A model generated the notes under the pieces. That model was not told where the DNA came from and searched no databases. It saw only the letters and a program-made list of their open reading frames with translations. A DNA stretch of 64,000 nt from Nepenthes gracilis (Eukaryota; Streptophyta; Magnoliopsida; Caryophyllales; Nepenthaceae): contig BSYO01000004.1 in the NCBI GenBank assembly GCA_033239525.1, forward strand, positions 19,258,037 through 19,322,036, written 5' to 3'. A program made the position numbers and the translations under genes. Shown here one piece after another: positions 47,791-58,299 of the stretch (position 1 is its first letter; each line of letters begins with the position of its first letter).

Positions 47791-48438
47791 GACATAGTCC
47801 GCCTCTTCTGTGGTTAGGCAACAGAGGTACGGAGTCGAGTAGCCGCGGTGATACAGCCACCCATCGACTATAGTGTACCATCCAGCCGTTCTCTTTATTC
47901 GCCTGGCTTCTTCTGCGTCTTCTGGCAATGCTTTGTCCGCTAGATATCTTAGGTAATGTGTCGTCCAGTTTTCAGTTTCGGAGACCTGCATTGCCTCCTG
48001 CCCCTCTATACTGGGTGCGTTCAAGATCTTCCTCATATTCCTCGAGTACTGTTCTGGATTCTCTACCGCCGCTGCTCTCACCAGCTGATCGGCCTTCCAG
48101 TTTTCAGTTCTGGGAACATGGGCCAATGTTAGACTATCGAAGTTGTGGACGACCTCCTTTGCTCTGGTTAAGTATTTGGCTATATGTGGGTTGTTCGTTT
48201 CGAAGTTCCCATTGACTTGGTTGACGATCAGTTCGGAGTCGTTAAACACAGCCAGCCTTTTGGTTGAACACTCATTTGCTAATCTTATCCCAGCCAACAG
48301 GGCTTCGTATTCGGCGACATTGTTGGTTGCCGGAAAGCCGAGTTTAAGGGAGTATTTCACATCAAACCCGTCGAGAGTCGTAAGGACCACTCCTGCTCCA
48401 CTGCCCGTGTCAGTGGATGACCCGTCTACGTGGAGCAT
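47791..48438 (-). pseudogene. Second (archaeal-type) RNase H of the Tat element
   Basis: It reads HVDGSSTDTGSGAGVVL (catalytic Asp), NNVAEYEALLAGIRLA (Glu), VFNDSELIVNQVNG (Asp) and HVPRTENWKADQLVRAA (late Asp). Here LAHVPR...KADQL keeps the His and Asp. This extra RNase H, between the ordinary RNase H and integrase, is diagnostic of the Tat lineage. The frame is open from 48438 to 47650 and runs straight into the integrase zinc finger, so this is one of the better preserved parts. Confidence 0.9.
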
Positions 48439-48960
48439 TCATTTTGGAGCCTCCAGGCGCCGTTCTGCGTTCTCTAAGGGCTGTTCTTTGAGGATCGAGG
48501 TCGTGGTTTTAACAATGATGTCAGCTAGAGCCTACGCCTTTATGGCTTGCCTGAGCCTGAATTCAATGTCAAACTCGCCTAACTCGATAGCCCACTTTAT
48601 CAACTGTCCAGAAATATTGGGCTTCTGGAGTATGCTCTTTAGAGACTGGTCGGTGAGAACCACGATGCGATGCGCCTGAAAGTAGGGCCTCTGGGTTGGT
48701 TGACGTTTTGCTCACATAGTAGACCGGCCGTTGGGTATCAGAGTCTTGGCTTATGAGGACGGAGCTGAGGGACACCTCTGATACTGCCAAGTAGAGGTAT
48801 AGCTCTTCACCGACCTTGGGCGATGTTAGCAATGGCGGGCTATCCAGATACTGCTTCAGATCATCGAAGGCCACCTGGTAGTCCGCCGTCCATCGAAAAC
48901 TGTTCAATTTCTTTCCCCTCAGTGCCTTAAAGAACGGCTGATACTTGTTACCAGACTTCG
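48439..48960 (-). pseudogene. Ty3/gypsy RNase H domain relic (Tat element)
   Basis: On the minus strand it reads ADYQVAFDDLKQYLDSPPLL, LYLYLAVSEVSLSSVLI, QRPVYYVSKT, then after a frame change VVLTDQSLKSILQKPNISGQLIKWAIELGEFDIEF. A TAG where relatives have Gln (AIKAQALAD) lies near 48535. The typical first Asp of the domain is replaced by the Ala/Ser-type residues usual for Tat (LYLAVS), where activity is thought to have moved to the second RNase H. Confidence 0.85.
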
Positions 48961-49669
48961 TTAGGAAGCAGGACAAGGCTACCAATCGTCCAATTAGTCG
49001 CTGGACATCTTTGATGCTTCGTGGGGGAGCCATGTTTGCGAGAGCCTTGATCTTCTCTGGGTTTGCTTCGATCCCTCGTTTGGAGGCGATGAAACCCAGG
49101 AATTTTTCAAAGGCCACCCTGAAAATACACTTAGCTGGATTTAGCTTCATTTGGTATTCACGGAGCACCCCAAAGAACTCCGCCAGATCGTTGATATGAT
49201 CGCCCATAACTCTGCTCTTGACGAGCATGTCGTCAACATAGACTTCCATATTGCGGCTGATCCGTTTTTTGAACATTTTATTCACTAGTCGCTTGTGGGT
49301 GGCCTCCGCGTTCTTCAGTCTAAAGAGCATCACTTTATAGTAATAAGTCCCCTGGTCTATCATGAACGAGGTATGCTCTTCGTCCTCCGGGCTTATCCGG
49401 ATCTAGTTGTAGCCTAAGTAGGCATCCATGAAGCTTAAGAGCTCATGCCGGGATGTTGAGTCCACCAGCAGGTCAATTCTGGATAAGGAAAAGCTATCTT
49501 TTGGGCATGCTTTGTTAACGTTGGTGAAATCGATGCACATTCTCCACTTCCCGTTGCTCTTCTTTACCAAGATGACGTTGGAGAGCCAATTAGGGTATTG
49601 AACCTCCCCGACGAATCCGGCCTCCAACAGTTTCTTTACTTCTTCTCGGATGGCGATTAGCTTTTTCAC
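48961..49669 (-). pseudogene. Ty3/gypsy reverse transcriptase relic (Tat element)
   Basis: Minus-strand blocks: LLEAGFVGEVQYPNWLSNVILVKKSNGKWRMCIDF (fingers), FMDAYLGYN, a TAG at 49400-49402 (Gln in relatives), TYYYKVMLFRLKNAEATHKRLVN (normally MPFGLKNAGATYQRLV) and the catalytic EVYVDDMLVKS at about 49226-49243. The thumb is FLGFIASKRGIEANPEKIKAL. The YVDD is intact, but the FGLKNAGAT helix is damaged (P to L, G to R, G to E), so activity would be lost. Confidence 0.9.
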
Positions 49670-49687
49670 TGAGTGATTTCTCCGCTT

Positions 49688-50107
49688 CTACCTGACAGGT
49701 TTTTGATCCGGGTCGAGGCCCAACTTGTGGACCATTGCCCGGTCTGGAATCCCAGGCATATCAGCTAGAGTCCATGCGAAAATGTCAGCATTCTGTCGTA
49801 GGAATGTGATTAGTTCTTCACGTAGCATGCCAGTGAGTGAGCCGCTGATTCGTATGCACCTTTCTGGATTGTCCAGATTCAGTGGGACTAAGTCTGTTGC
49901 CTCACCAGACTGTGCTTGCTGTAAGGTTGCATCGTCTCGATGGTTAAGTTCTCTCATTGTTTTGGTGTTGTTGTTAGGAGCGATCTGGGACATATAACAT
50001 GTCCGCCCAGTAACTTGGTCACCCAATACTTCGCCCACACTGTATGGCGTTGGAAATTTCATTTTACGATATGATATTGAAGTGATGACCCCGAACGCCG
50101 TTAGCAT
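49688..50107 (-). pseudogene. Linker between protease and RT (Tat element)
   Basis: It reads FGVITSISYRKMKFPTPYSVGEVLGDQ, ARTCYMSQ-like TGRTCYMSQ, and ITFLRQNADIFAWTLADMPGIPD followed by HKLGLDP, the standard segment leading from the protease to the RT in gypsy elements. It overlaps the protease frame by seven bases in a different frame, showing a frameshift near 50104. Confidence 0.85.
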
Positions 50108-50559
50108 GGCCGGCCTAGTATTATGTTGTACTCAGAGGGCAAGTCGACTTCCAAGAAGGTGAGTGTACAACTTGCCATTCTCGGGTATGTTCCTATGGTG
50201 ACTTCAAGTCTGATCGTCTCTTGAACGGGCACCGGTTGATTGTCGAGGCCATATAATGGGCCTTCTGCAGATTTTAGTTGACTCCTTTTCAAACCGAGTT
50301 TAAAAAACGCATCAAGGTAAAGCAAATCACGTGAACTTTTATTATTAATAAATACATGTTTCATCTGGTAGTCGACGCTACCATCGGAAACGAGTGTTGG
50401 TACAACAAGGGGGTCTGCATGGGGGGAAACTACATGTACCAAGTCATCGTCACTAAAACTAACGACGTTGTTAGTAGTGCGCTGCTTCTTTCGCCTTGCA
50501 TGCTGGTCCCTGTTGTACGCCGGAGTCTTGACTTGCTGGGTGGTGAATATGTTGACCAC
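50101..50559 (-). pseudogene. Gypsy aspartic protease relic with lost active site
   Basis: An open frame of 152 codons reads VDYQMKHVFINNKSSRDLLYLDAFFKLGL ... ASCTLTFLEVDLPSEYNIILGRP in order, with the flap and C-terminal ILGRP typical of gypsy proteases. The active site is destroyed: where relatives have VDNGSSAD the frame has INNKSSRD (about 50332-50349), so the catalytic Asp is Asn and the Gly is Lys. It cannot process the polyprotein. Confidence 0.88.
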
Positions 50560-51458
50560 TCCTGCCGTGACCCAGTTTCATAGTGGAGAGGCCCCTGATC
50601 CTTCTCAGCCCGCGTTGCTAGAGCTCTGACCAGGGTTTTTGATGAACTTGGTGAGGTGGCCCCTTCTGATTAGCTCCTCAATCTTCCTCTGAAGAGTCTT
50701 GCAGTCCTCCATGGAGTGCCCAGGAGATCGATGGAAATCGCATTACTTGGCCGGATTTCCTCCCTCCGTCTTCTTAAGTGGTTTTGGCCACTTAAAGAAT
50801 TTCTCCCACGGATTCTGCATGAGGAAGTTTGAGTGCGTATCAGTTAACGGCGTCAGGCTGATGGGTCCATGGTCTTTGGGCTCTGGTTGTCCAACTCTGT
50901 GGCGCTTTTGTTGGGAGTAATTCCCACCGTTGCGCTTCCTCTTTCCTTCAGGCAGGAAAGAGCGAGGCTATTCAGGCGGGTCAGGACGTTTCACCTCATT
51001 GGCCTCCTCTGCTGACGTATAGGCCCGGTGATAGCCTCTGCTTTCTGAAAGGTCTGCAGATTCTTATGCGCCAGGTGCCTAAAGAACTCTCCGTGCGCCT
51101 GTGCCTAAATGAAACTGCCCAGTTTCATTTCCTCCGTGAGTCAGGGGATCCGCCTGGCATCTGCCACAAAGCCGTCTAGAAACCTCCGTGGGTTCTCTCC
51201 ATGTTTCTGCTTGATATGCGGCTGGAGGCATATTGAGATAAGAAAAGATCCACAAGCTCCTGGAAGCTTCGGATCGAGTCTGGAGGGAGATGATGGAACC
51301 AGATGCCTGCGTCTCCTTTTAGTGTGAGGGGGAAGCAACGACACATGGCTGCGTCGTCCAGCCCCTATAGACCCAGTTGAGTGCGGAAGTGGGCGAGATA
51401 GTCGACAGGATCTACACTCCCATCGTAAGAGTCAAGGGCTGGCATCTTGAACTTTACC
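50560..51458 (-). pseudogene. Gag C-terminal half (Tat element)
   Basis: Minus strand from 51458: KFKMPALDSYDGSVDPVDYL, MCRCFPLTLKGDAGIWFHHLPPDSI and SFQELVDLF (Retrotrans_gag domain), later a knuckle-like CDFHRSPGHSMEDCKTLQRKIEEL near 50690-50745. Stops include one after RTQLGL (near 51375) and one before CDFH. The N-terminal half is on the far side of the nested solo LTR at 51459-53685. Confidence 0.88.
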
Positions 51459-53685
51459 TGTGATGGAACGGATTTTTTTTCTTCAGAAGCTTCCGTTAAG
51501 ATAGAAACAGAATTACCGGTCTAAAATATAAGGCAAGATTTTTACAGAAATTTTGGTAGAGACTCCTTTGTAATTGGATGAAAATCTAAAAATACTACCT
51601 GTAAGATCAACCATTACAAGCACACAACTATCAATTATACCGCAATTCTTCCTACGACACGCATACACAGGATTACATGTGCCATCCATGGCATAAATCT
51701 ATAAAACCATTAACTACACTAACAGTTCAATAACGAGATGCCTTCTAAGACTTGTACAATATATCTAAAAGTTTAGAGCGGAAGCAAAACTATTAACCTG
51801 TAGAAGCATAGTTTTTCTTTTTACCATCACATACATCATATGTATTCTATACAAAACTCACATGTGCACGAATATCCATAGATACAAGACCCATATACAA
51901 AATCACATGTCCAGTCAAGTCTTTACATCAACTAGTTCTCCCAAAATAACTCTAAAATGCTCCAGGTCCTCAAAAGTCTTCAGAAATTTCTTTCGATCAC
52001 TCCTTCTCATCGGGCACTAACTCTACTATCTCATCTGCGGGAAAAAAATAATAAAATAGTGAGTCAGGGCCCAACAAGGTATATGTATATGCGCAGTAAA
52101 AGAGCGATGCAGAATGGTCATGAATCTATGTAGAAACAGAATAGTTAAACAGAATATAACCTAGAAAACAGAGAAAACATAATTTGATGATATTAAATTT
52201 CAGAAATCAGAAATCAGTAATTAGTGATCGGTGTCGATGTCGTCGATGCGGAACAAAAATCGATAGTAACGGCGGTGCAAACTAAACGGTAATATAATGT
52301 AACGGTGACATAACAATCTGCGGTAGAATGACTCACCAAGATACCCTACTAGTTGAGGGGGTGAATAATTGAGGATAGATTGTGTTCACTCTACACAATC
52401 CAATGCCGGTAACTGTAACAGGAGTATCCCGTCTCGCAAGATCGGTACGGTGTGCCACCCGAAGGTAGGCCAAAAACTATACTTTCCTCCTGACCGTAAT
52501 GCCCCGAGGAAGGGCAAACCACATATAATTCTATGGATAGAGTTATCCTCGATTACCACCGTAAAATTCTAAGGCATCTCAAGAACCTAACCTGACTGTA
52601 ATCAGTCTGGATCCTAAATAACAGTATCAGAAATAACTTCTTTATTGAAAACCTTCTTTCATAATCAGAGTTTCACAATTTACTTTCAATTAACTTCAGA
52701 ACGTACAGTGATGGTCTAAAAACCCTTCAGTTTTACTTCAGAAGTGCATGAAAATTTATCGGTATAAGTCCGTATAAAATTTTCAAAAATAAATTATACC
52801 GGAAGCTTCATTTCAGTGCCAATTAACTTTTATATAACAAGAGATACGGTTAAAAATCATCAAAACCTCTTCATTTTCGTACCTAGGGCTTTGCCAAAAC
52901 TTTTGGACTCAAAACGAACACTAAACATGTGTTTATACATGAAATTAATGCCATAAATCCATATACATACATTAAATCATGCAATTTAACAAAAAATCTC
53001 CAATATTTTCGAGCTAGGGTTTCAACACAAACTTTCGGGACAAAATCGAACACAATTTACATGCTTATTCATGAAATCGAAGCCAAAACTTGCAATAAAC
53101 ATGGGTAAATATGAAATCTAACCGAACAATTGAAGGAAACATGCTTCATTTACTTTAATCATGCAACAACAACATTTTAGAGCATTTTCATCAACTTTAA
53201 AGCAAAAAGAATCAGTAAAAACGAAAAATAACGTCCAAAGTACACTTGCCTTGACCCGTTTTACTGTTTTACCGGGTGTGGATTGGAACAAGTAATTTTC
53301 CCTTCTCCTCTTCTTCCTCTTCTTCGTGCGTGGTCTGCTCTCTTTCTCTCCCTTTCCCTTTTTTCCCTTCAATTTATAACAAAAACGAAGTCAACACGGG
53401 GAAAAAAGTTGGGGCCGCGCTCGAACACGTGTCGAGTGCGGGGTTTCTGCCAGGGGCTTGCTCGAGCGCTCCTGGTGTGTGGCGAGTGGTCAGCCACTGG
53501 ATTTTTTCCCTCGCTGCACCGCCTATGGCGCATGGCAGGCGCCACTCGGCTGTTTGCTGAACTTGGGGGTATTTTTTTAACTTTTTACTTTCAACAATCA
53601 TTTTTCACTACATGTTTGGCCTCTTAATAATTATCATCATTTTAATTATTTTAAATTATCACGTTTTTTATTTCGGGGCCTCACA
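51459..53685 (-). mobile_element. 2.23-kb solo LTR nested in gag of the Tat element
   Basis: On the minus strand it begins TGTGAGGCCCCGAAATAAAA at 53685 and ends CCGTTCCATCACA at 51459. The flanks are TTGTC (53686-53690) and TTACC (51454-51458): three of five bases agree and the two differences are transitions. Removing the LTR plus one flank copy restores the gag reading frame (PMP followed by KFKMP). It has the AT-rich interior, ACTTGCCTTGACCCG box (53244) and CT-rich leader (53300-53370) of the LARD-like LTRs, but a different start, so it is another subfamily. Confidence 0.88.
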
Positions 53686-54348
53686 TTGTCGGCATTGGAT
53701 GGTTCAAGATCTCCGTCGTGAAGGGAGATCTATCGATGTTGGCAGTGTGTTCATCGTCTTTGAAGACGCGGTTCCATATCTTCTCCTACCTCGGGTCTGC
53801 TGGAATGGCATTAACAGATTATTTGGAGTTGAGATATGCTCTCAACTCTGTTCTTTTCCCGGCTGGTCCAGCAGCAGGACGGCTGCTGCCTCTGGCTGAT
53901 CTCGGGGCCCGGGAGGCTTCCTCCTGAGCCTGGGGCCAAGACTCCGCTCAGGAGTATCTAGGGTTGCTCCATTTTGGACTTTCATTCGGAGTTGCGCTGG
54001 TTTCTCGCTCCTCACGCCTTAAACGACTTTGGGTGTGTGACGATATCGACGCGGGAGCACTGGTTAGTCTTCTGGTCTGTTGGGCTGGAACTTTCTTTCT
54101 TTGGCTTCCTCTCCTGGATGCCGGTGCTGGGGCCACCGCTGGTGCAACCCCCAGCTGTGCTTGCTCCTGGCGGGCACAAAGTATTTGGAGCATCCTGTTT
54201 GTATTGTGCATGTTCTCCGTTAGGTTTTGGAAAAAGGATGCCGGGATTCCACCGGCTACCCCATTGACCACGGCGCCGATGGGTGGTCCTGGTTTGGTGA
54301 GATTACGTCTCGGATAGGCTCGCTTGGTTGCGCTATTGTGTTCACCAT
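53686..54348 (-). pseudogene. Gag N-terminal half (Tat element)
   Basis: A likely start ATG lies at 54348-54346 (MVNTIAQPSEPIRD), 53 bases after the PBS. A frameshift before the TAG at 54256-54258 moves to the frame GVAGGIPASFFQNLTENMHN ... RQEQAQLGVAPAV, and PFTTEIL near 53700 leads into the gag domain across the solo LTR. It encodes the particle protein's basic, Pro/Ala-rich N-terminus. It is broken by the frameshift, by stops near 53945 and by the nested LTR. Confidence 0.8.
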
Positions 54349-54400
54349 CCTATTGATTGAAGAGAGTTTCTGGAAAACGTGGTTAACTTTTTGTAAGCGA

Positions 54401-54418
54401 TTCTCACAGACGGCGCCA
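54401..54418 (-). other. Primer binding site of the Tat element
   Basis: On the minus strand TGGCGCCGTCTGTGAGAA lies one base after the LTR end. The TGGCGCC start and spacing are typical of Tat/Athila-type gypsy elements, which use a different tRNA from copia. Confidence 0.85.
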
Positions 54419-54419
54419 A

Positions 54420-55482
54420 TGTTACGTACTTGAATCCGATTTCGAACAGATTCGGATTTGCCTGGTTGATTTGATCCGGCTCCATTCACTGAGTCTGAAT
54501 TCTGCACACTGCTATAGAAAACGAGAGGTCAGGTATCGACGGGAGGTTGTCCCATTGAAAATACTTCGGCGCTCAAGTCAGTGAAAAGCCTCGAAATTGG
54601 GAAGGTGAATTGATAAGTAGGAGAGAGAGAGAGAGAGAATAAATTTGTCGGGAGTGTTGGCCTGTAGAAGCAAAGATGATCCTGTGGCTCGTTGAGAGTG
54701 TGAGTTATAGTTCGCTGTTCACAGAGAACGAGTGGAAGCTGTTTCCCGAAAGCGTGGAAGTTTTGGAGGATAGTTCTCAAAGGGCTGGAGAATACTCTGC
54801 AATTTGGAGGCTTATAGTGGGATTGGAAGGTGAACGCTTTAGAGAGAGAGAGGGAGTTTTGCCCAAACACTGTATGCATTCGTAGCTTAGATTGTATCAG
54901 AGAGTCTCCATTGTCTTAGAAAGTGTGTTCTCTTAAAAGTGTGTTCTGAAAGCGTATCCTCAAAGTGTGTCTCTTTCAGAATGGAGACTCTGGGTTTATA
55001 TAGATGGTGGGAAAGCCACCTTCCTTGGCCTGGCGCTGGGCGGCCTTCTCTGAGTTGGTGGGTGGGATTTGATGGATCGTTTCCCTTCTGAATAGTGTAA
55101 CGGATCTCCAAATTGTCTGCTTTCCTTTTATGTTCTTGTGACCGTTAGATTCTGCCGTTGGCGCTGAATCCGTTGCTGTCTTTTTAGAGGAGACCAGCTT
55201 TTAGGAAAGCGTGTAATTATGGAAAGGATCGTTACTTTTCGTGTATGAGATTGCCTGTCAAATTGGGCCTGTCTTGTATTAGGTTTACTCCCTCCTACGG
55301 TCTGCTGCTACTACAGTATTTCCGGTCAACAAAAGCGTTGACCGTCTTGAATGAGCGCTCTTGGCCGTTTGTTGTGCGCCGGGCAGTCAACGCGTTAGCT
55401 TGACCGTCTAATGTACGTTGAGCCTTTTTGAATTTTGGGCCGCTTTTTTTATTAGACATGTCAGTTATGAACCTACCCATCA
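54420..55482 (-). repeat. 5' LTR of the Tat element
   Basis: 1063 bases with intact TG...CA ends, alignable end to end with 42704-43768. Most differences are transitions. The minus-strand start is TGATGGGTAGGTTC and the end GTACGTAACA. Confidence 0.92.
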
Positions 55483-55829
55483 ATATATATATATATATAT
55501 ATATATATATTGATATATAATGAGTAAGAACAGCGAAAAAAACACTTACTACAAAATTGTATAATTAGAAGAAAAGTATATGACAGCTCTACAATTATTG
55601 GCCAATAATGCATTACAAAGACCAGAGTTACGTAACAACGCCGTTGCCCTTCATACTTTGATTGCCACAATTGTACTAAAAGTTAAAATAAGAGGGGCTT
55701 TCAATGAATAAAATTAGTTGTATTGGAATAAAAAAGTATTATTAGAAATTTCGAAACACACTCAACCTACGCCAATGACTTATTTGCTCGTTTGAATTAA
55801 CATGTAATAAATTTTATAAGATTTCAACC
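55483..55829. other. AT microsatellite and short unique flank
   Basis: (AT)n at 55483-55512, then unique AT-rich sequence with no gene, ending in CAACC (55825-55829), the left target duplication of the next element. Confidence 0.7.
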
Positions 55830-57466
55830 TGTTGCGTCCCGGGTCCGCGGTTGCCATACGAATTGAAGGGCTTTCGGATTCCCTAGCATGTGGTGGCGTC
55901 GGGAGAAGGATCCGGTCTCCGTGTCTACGAACCTGGACCTGCACAACACAAACAATAAGCAAGAGGTTAGAGGCCGACGGGGGGTTTTGGTCCCCATCGG
56001 CACTCCGACGCTCAAGTCAGATATCTTCCGAGAATAAACGGAGTAATGCATGGGTAAAATGCGAGAATGAGGGGAGTGCGAGAGGGATGTGGTCGGAGGC
56101 GTGAGCTCCATGGATGCGCCCGACAGAGGGCGGCTTATTTGTATACCCGCAGAGGGTGATTTGGAGTGCGCCCGGTAGAGGGGCGGCTTATAGGTGCGCT
56201 TGCGGAGAGCGGCTCGGAGGTGCGCCCGACAGAGGGTGGCTTTTAGATGTTCGTGGGCCTCGGGTAATATCTGGAGATCTCCCGAGGTGTGCTGGAATGA
56301 ATGCGGGACCCGTTGGGCCCGTTTAATCAGATTGCCCTAGTGGGTCGTGTGACCAAACTGGTCAACTAAGAGGGCCGTACGACCCTGCCCGGTGCTTTCT
56401 GGGCGGACCGTGGAATGGCCGCTCGGTCTGATTCGTTGCTGAGTGATTTTCCAAGGAGCCTTGCGCCCGTTCTGCCCGAGAGTTTTGAGCGCCATTCGGG
56501 AGGCTTCCCTGGCCTCGCTGCTGATGCATCTGGGCTACGCTCTCGGAGGGCTCTACGATACCAGATTTGGACGAGAACGTCAATAATCTCTGGGAGCTTT
56601 CAGTGGGTGACTGGGCGGTCTCATTTGGCCGGAATTTGAAGACGAAAACCGGACGCCATGGCAGTAACAGGGATTTGCCTTCTATTTTGCTGAGAGCCTT
56701 GGGTTCCATGTTAGGGAGAGCTTTCGAGATCTGCCTCCGTGAGGAGCTCTGGGTGCCACTCCAGCTCAGATTTGGCTGCTCTTTGGGGGAGTTTTGTCCT
56801 TCCGTTTCCGCCACGGTTTGGGAGGAATGGCTGAGCGCCATTCCCGACAGAATCCGGACCCTAGCCTGGCTTCGGCTTGGGCTGAGCAGCCGTACGCCAT
56901 GGGAGGAGGCTCATGGAGCCTTGTTACGAGGAAGCTCCGTCCTGCTCCAACTAAAAAGGGGAATTGCAAGATTTTGTCGTCGGGACCGTCCAGTGCTTCA
57001 TCTGTGTCGGGAACGGCGGAGTGGTGCCGATTTCCATGGGCAGTGAGCTTTGAGCTCCGATTAGCGCCGTTCTGAGAGGAAATCGTGGAGTGACGTCAGC
57101 GGGAAGCTCTGCGCCTTATGCTTCCGGAAGCGGCAACAGTGAGGGAGCTTTGGGTCGCCCACGGAGAGAGCTCCGTGGTTTGCCTGGCTCATCGTCGGCT
57201 GAATCTCGCTCCTCCTCTCCTTAGCTCAGTTTTCCCCTTTTGCTCCCTTTTCCGAGGTCAGAGAAAGGGAGAGATGATGATGAGTGGGCTATCCTGCCTC
57301 TGCCCATGACAGAGGCCAGTCTGGAGATGGTGGAGAAACGTGCCTTCTTTGTCCTTTTATGGGGAAAGGAGGAAACACTTTCCCGCCAAAACGAAAATGT
57401 TTCCCGCCAACGCCTTGGGCCTTCCTCCGGGCCGTGTTTTATGGGCCCGTATGTTGGGACCCAACA
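55830..57466 (-). repeat. 3' LTR of the non-autonomous element
   Basis: 1637 bases, GC-rich, with repeated GTGCGCCCGACAGAGGGCGGC-like phrases (56115-56245) and many short chance frames. This is the clean copy; the partner LTR at 59975 looks artificially blended. Confidence 0.9.
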
Positions 57467-57484
57467 TAGCCCCCCATGCCAAAG
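57467..57484 (-). other. Polypurine tract of the non-autonomous element
   Basis: On the minus strand TTTGGCATGGGGGGCTA runs straight into the LTR start TGTTGGGTCCC. It shares GCATGGGGGGCTA with the Tat element. Confidence 0.8.
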
Positions 57485-57729
57485 GGTTCGAGCTCCTCGA
57501 CCGTTTGGTATGAAGTCGTTGTTTTTCTTGGGATGTTAAACTCTTCCTGTTATCGTTGTCTGTGTCCTGGCTTGGCCTTAGAGCGTTTGCCTTTAAGGAT
57601 CCTTCCAACTTTTCGGATCACATGGCTTTGCACGAAGTCCTTACAGCTCGATCTTTTTGAAATACTCGGATGGGGTCGAGTTTTTATAGTACGACCTATG
57701 GGGTCGCTCGGGAAGGACCGAGTTTTGAG

Positions 57730-58000
57730 TTTTTGACCTCACGGGGCCCGGTCTGACCCTTCACGGCCGCAAAGAAGTTTTTGTTATGACCTCAAAGGTC
57801 CTACCTTTGGGACCGCTCGGTCCACAAGAGTTTTTGTTATGACTTCAAGGGCCCTACCTGCAGGACCGCTTCGGTCATAAGTCGAGTTTTTGTAATGACC
57901 TCAAGGGCCCGGCCTCTGGGACCGCTCGGTCACAGCCGAGTTTTTGTAATGATTTCAAGGGCCCGGCCTCTGGGACCGCTCGGTCGCAACCGAGTTTTTA
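57730..58000. repeat. ~54-base tandem repeat, four to five copies
   Basis: The phrase TTTTTGTAATGACCTCAAGG followed by GGGCCCGGCCTCTGGGACCG and CTCGGTC recurs with starts near 57784, 57837, 57893 and 57947. An older, more diverged copy lies at 57670-57780. Confidence 0.88.
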
Positions 58001-58006
58001 TTTGTT

Positions 58007-58255
58007 GAATGCTGTGAGTTGTTGGCTACTTCCTGCTGCTTCGGGGCCGCGCCCGGGTCTTGGCAGGAAGCGGTTGAGGAGAGAGCATATGAAGGCTGTG
58101 AGTTGTTGGCTGCTTCCTGTTGCTCCGGGGCCGCGCCTGGGTCTTCGTAGGAAGCGGTTGAGGAGAGAGCATATGAAGGCCGTGAGTTGTTGGCTGCTTC
58201 CTGCTGCTCCGGGGCCGCGCCCGGGTCTTCGTAGGAAGCGGTTGTGACAGTACTC
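58007..58255. repeat. 84-base tandem repeat, three copies
   Basis: Units begin at about 58011, 58095 and 58179 with GTGAGTTGTTGGCT(A/G)CTTCC, then GGGGCCGCGCC and GGAAGCGGTTGAGGAGAG. Copies are over 90% alike, and the last is truncated. Confidence 0.92.
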
Positions 58256-58299
58256 CACTGGTTGCGTACTTTTGGGCTCTTTGGCGCCCTGGGGTCATT

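Larger units (their letters stand above)
42704..55482 (-). mobile_element. Tat-lineage Ty3/gypsy retrotransposon, 12.8 kb
   Basis: Two ~1.06-kb LTRs (42704-43768 and 54420-55482) bracket, on the minus strand, PBS, gag, protease, RT, RNase H, a second RNase H, integrase, a repeat-bearing spacer, an oppositely oriented extra ORF and the PPT. ATATA flanks both ends (42699-42703, 55483-55487), though the target is itself an AT repeat. The dual RNase H, lack of chromodomain, antisense extra ORF and tandem repeats near the 3' LTR are the known marks of the Tat lineage. A solo LTR (51459-53685) is nested in gag. All frames carry stops, so the element is dead. Confidence 0.93.
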
